From Akkermansiaceae bacterium UBA1506 (GTDB lineage: Bacteria; Verrucomicrobiota; Verrucomicrobiia; Verrucomicrobiales; DEV007), in the NCBI GenBank assembly GCA_002323995.1, contig DCQY01000099.1, positions 1 through 5,817 of the forward strand: a DNA stretch of 5,817 nt. The letters run 5' to 3'. A program made the position numbers and the translations under genes. Shown here piece by piece: positions 5,037 to 5,817 of this stretch. Positions within the stretch are counted from its first letter, which is position 1. Each line of letters starts with the position of its first letter. The notes below the pieces were generated by a model. It searched no databases, was not told where the DNA came from, and saw only the letters and a program-made list of their open reading frames with translations.

Positions 5037-5817
5037 CACGGCTTAAGAGCGGTCCCGTTAGCAATGGGAAGTGAGATAAATGCAGGGGCTTCCTGGCGCG
5101 AAAGGATCGAGATCGCTCGGCGGACTGAAGGGGCCAGGGAGGTATCATCAATCCAGTCCCAGCCTTCGGTAGTTGGCAATCCGTAACCGGCGTAACGGTC
5201 CGACGGGTCGACAAACCAAGCTTGAGTCAGACCGAGATACAGGATCTCTATTTCACGCTCTTCTCCGTCAATTAGCCTGATATCAGCATCCATTGTGATT
5301 ACCTTCTGGAAATCTTGGTAGGCCTGCATGATCAGCAGCACATCGCGAGCACGATGTTGCAGGGGCCGATCTGCTTGATCCTCTTCGAATCGAATAACCG
5401 CGTCTTGAATTTTTGCGCGAAGCGGGGGAGGGAAAAAGGGGATGTGCGGACGAAGCTTGTTTTCTAATTTAGTGATCTGGCCGGAGAGTTCTCGTCGCCA
5501 CGCCTTGAGTTCAGCCTCTTCGGCAAGGTATGCCTCGCGTTGCTTGTCAATCGCTTTGACTCGGTCTCCTGCTGATTGGACAAAGTCTTCCAGATTTTCA
5601 ATTTCGAGTTGGCGAAGCTCGTTCAAAAATTCGAGTGTTTTTTGCTGCTCCTGCCAGTCGGCGGATTCGCGGCTGATCAATTGTCGAGTTCGAACCCACT
5701 CTTTGAGGGCGGTCTGTGTTTCTGATGCCGCTGGCAAAGGCGTTTCAACAGATTGTTGCGAGAATGAAGTTACTGAGAGCGTCAGAATACTCAGCGAAAT
5801 AGAGAGACTTTTCAGAG
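5036..5817 (-). CDS. DUF3450-family periplasmic coiled-coil protein, 5' end beyond the window
   Basis: The frame is open from the right edge to the TGA at 5036, giving 259 complete codons. A TTG at 5737 could be taken as a start, but the 26 codons before it read LKSLSISLSILTLSVTSFSQ and onward, a signal-peptide core with a cleavage-like S-F-S/Q-Q end. The true start therefore lies just past position 5817. After the signal come a long coiled coil (roughly residues 35-125 of the visible part), a proline-rich turn (PHIPFFPPPL, 123-132), more helix, and a C-terminal domain with YLGLTQAWFVDPSDRYAGYG and LAPSVRRAISILSRQE. This is the pattern of DUF3450 proteins, which are found first in TtpC-type TonB clusters. 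It is predicted to be soluble in the periplasm and to pair with the similar coiled coil of the next gene's product. No enzymatic motif is seen. Its stop overlaps the next start. Confidence 0.9.
   Translation of the reverse strand, partial: LKSLSISLSILTLSVTSFSQQSVETPLPAASETQTALKEWVRTRQLISRESADWQEQQKTLEFLNELRQLEIENLEDFVQSAGDRVKAIDKQREAYLAEEAELKAWRRELSGQITKLENKLRPHIPFFPPPLRAKIQDAVIRFEEDQADRPLQHRARDVLLIMQAYQDFQKVITMDADIRLIDGEEREIEILYLGLTQAWFVDPSDRYAGYGLPTTEGWDWIDDTSLAPSVRRAISILSRQEAPAFISLPIANGTALKP

Larger units (their letters stand above)
648..5817 (-). other. Six-gene TonB2/TtpC-type energy-transduction operon
   Basis: Six genes on one strand run DUF3450, long ExbB, ExbB, ExbD, TonB, TPR. Junctions are 1-nt overlap, 4-nt gap, 2-nt gap, 8-nt overlap and 1-nt overlap, with little room for promoters and few recognisable ribosome-binding sites, so co-transcription and translational coupling are strongly implied. 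The same gene order is known around Vibrio tonB2. The promoter must lie to the right of the window. Three of the six products carry signal peptides, so the accessory parts mostly face the periplasm. Confidence 0.88.

Overview
The window is a bacterial chromosomal fragment from a Gram-negative, double-membraned cell. It holds a complete-looking TonB energy-transduction operon on the minus strand, followed downstream by the first third or so of a secreted sulfatase gene on the same strand. Base composition is close to even. A secreted formylglycine-type sulfatase with a planctomycete/verrucomicrobial-looking N-terminus, next to a DUF3450/long-ExbB/ExbB/ExbD/TonB/TPR cluster, fits a marine polysaccharide-degrading bacterium. 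My best guess is Verrucomicrobia (Opitutae-like), with Planctomycetes or a gammaproteobacterium as alternatives. This is inference from protein flavour, not a database result.

Layout in transcription order (right to left): a periplasmic DUF3450 coiled-coil protein (5817-5036, start codon beyond the right edge); a long ExbB/TolQ-family protein with a signal peptide and periplasmic coiled coil, like Vibrio TtpC (5036-3666); a short ExbB (3661-3074); ExbD (3071-2658); TonB (2665-2021); and a secreted TPR protein (2021-648). Junctions are an overlapping TGATG, a 4-nt gap, a 2-nt gap, an 8-nt overlap and an overlapping TAATG, so the six genes almost certainly form one transcript with coupled translation. 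A 339-bp non-coding stretch (309-647) follows, then the sulfatase start (308 to the left edge).

How the genes should work together: ExbB and ExbD form the proton-driven motor, and TonB carries the energy to outer-membrane TonB-dependent transporters. The long ExbB-like protein, the DUF3450 protein and the TPR protein are the accessory set known from the Vibrio TonB2 type of system. The substrate is not shown by the sequence. The nearby sulfatase makes uptake of sulfated glycans an attractive but unproven idea.

The most interesting points are: (1) the periplasmic half of the long ExbB-like protein and the DUF3450 protein share three collinear motifs, suggesting they derive from one module, once free and once fused to a proton-channel domain; (2) the sulfatase leader has a three-armed inverted repeat in which one arm can pair with either of two partners; (3) TonB has no histidine in its transmembrane anchor.
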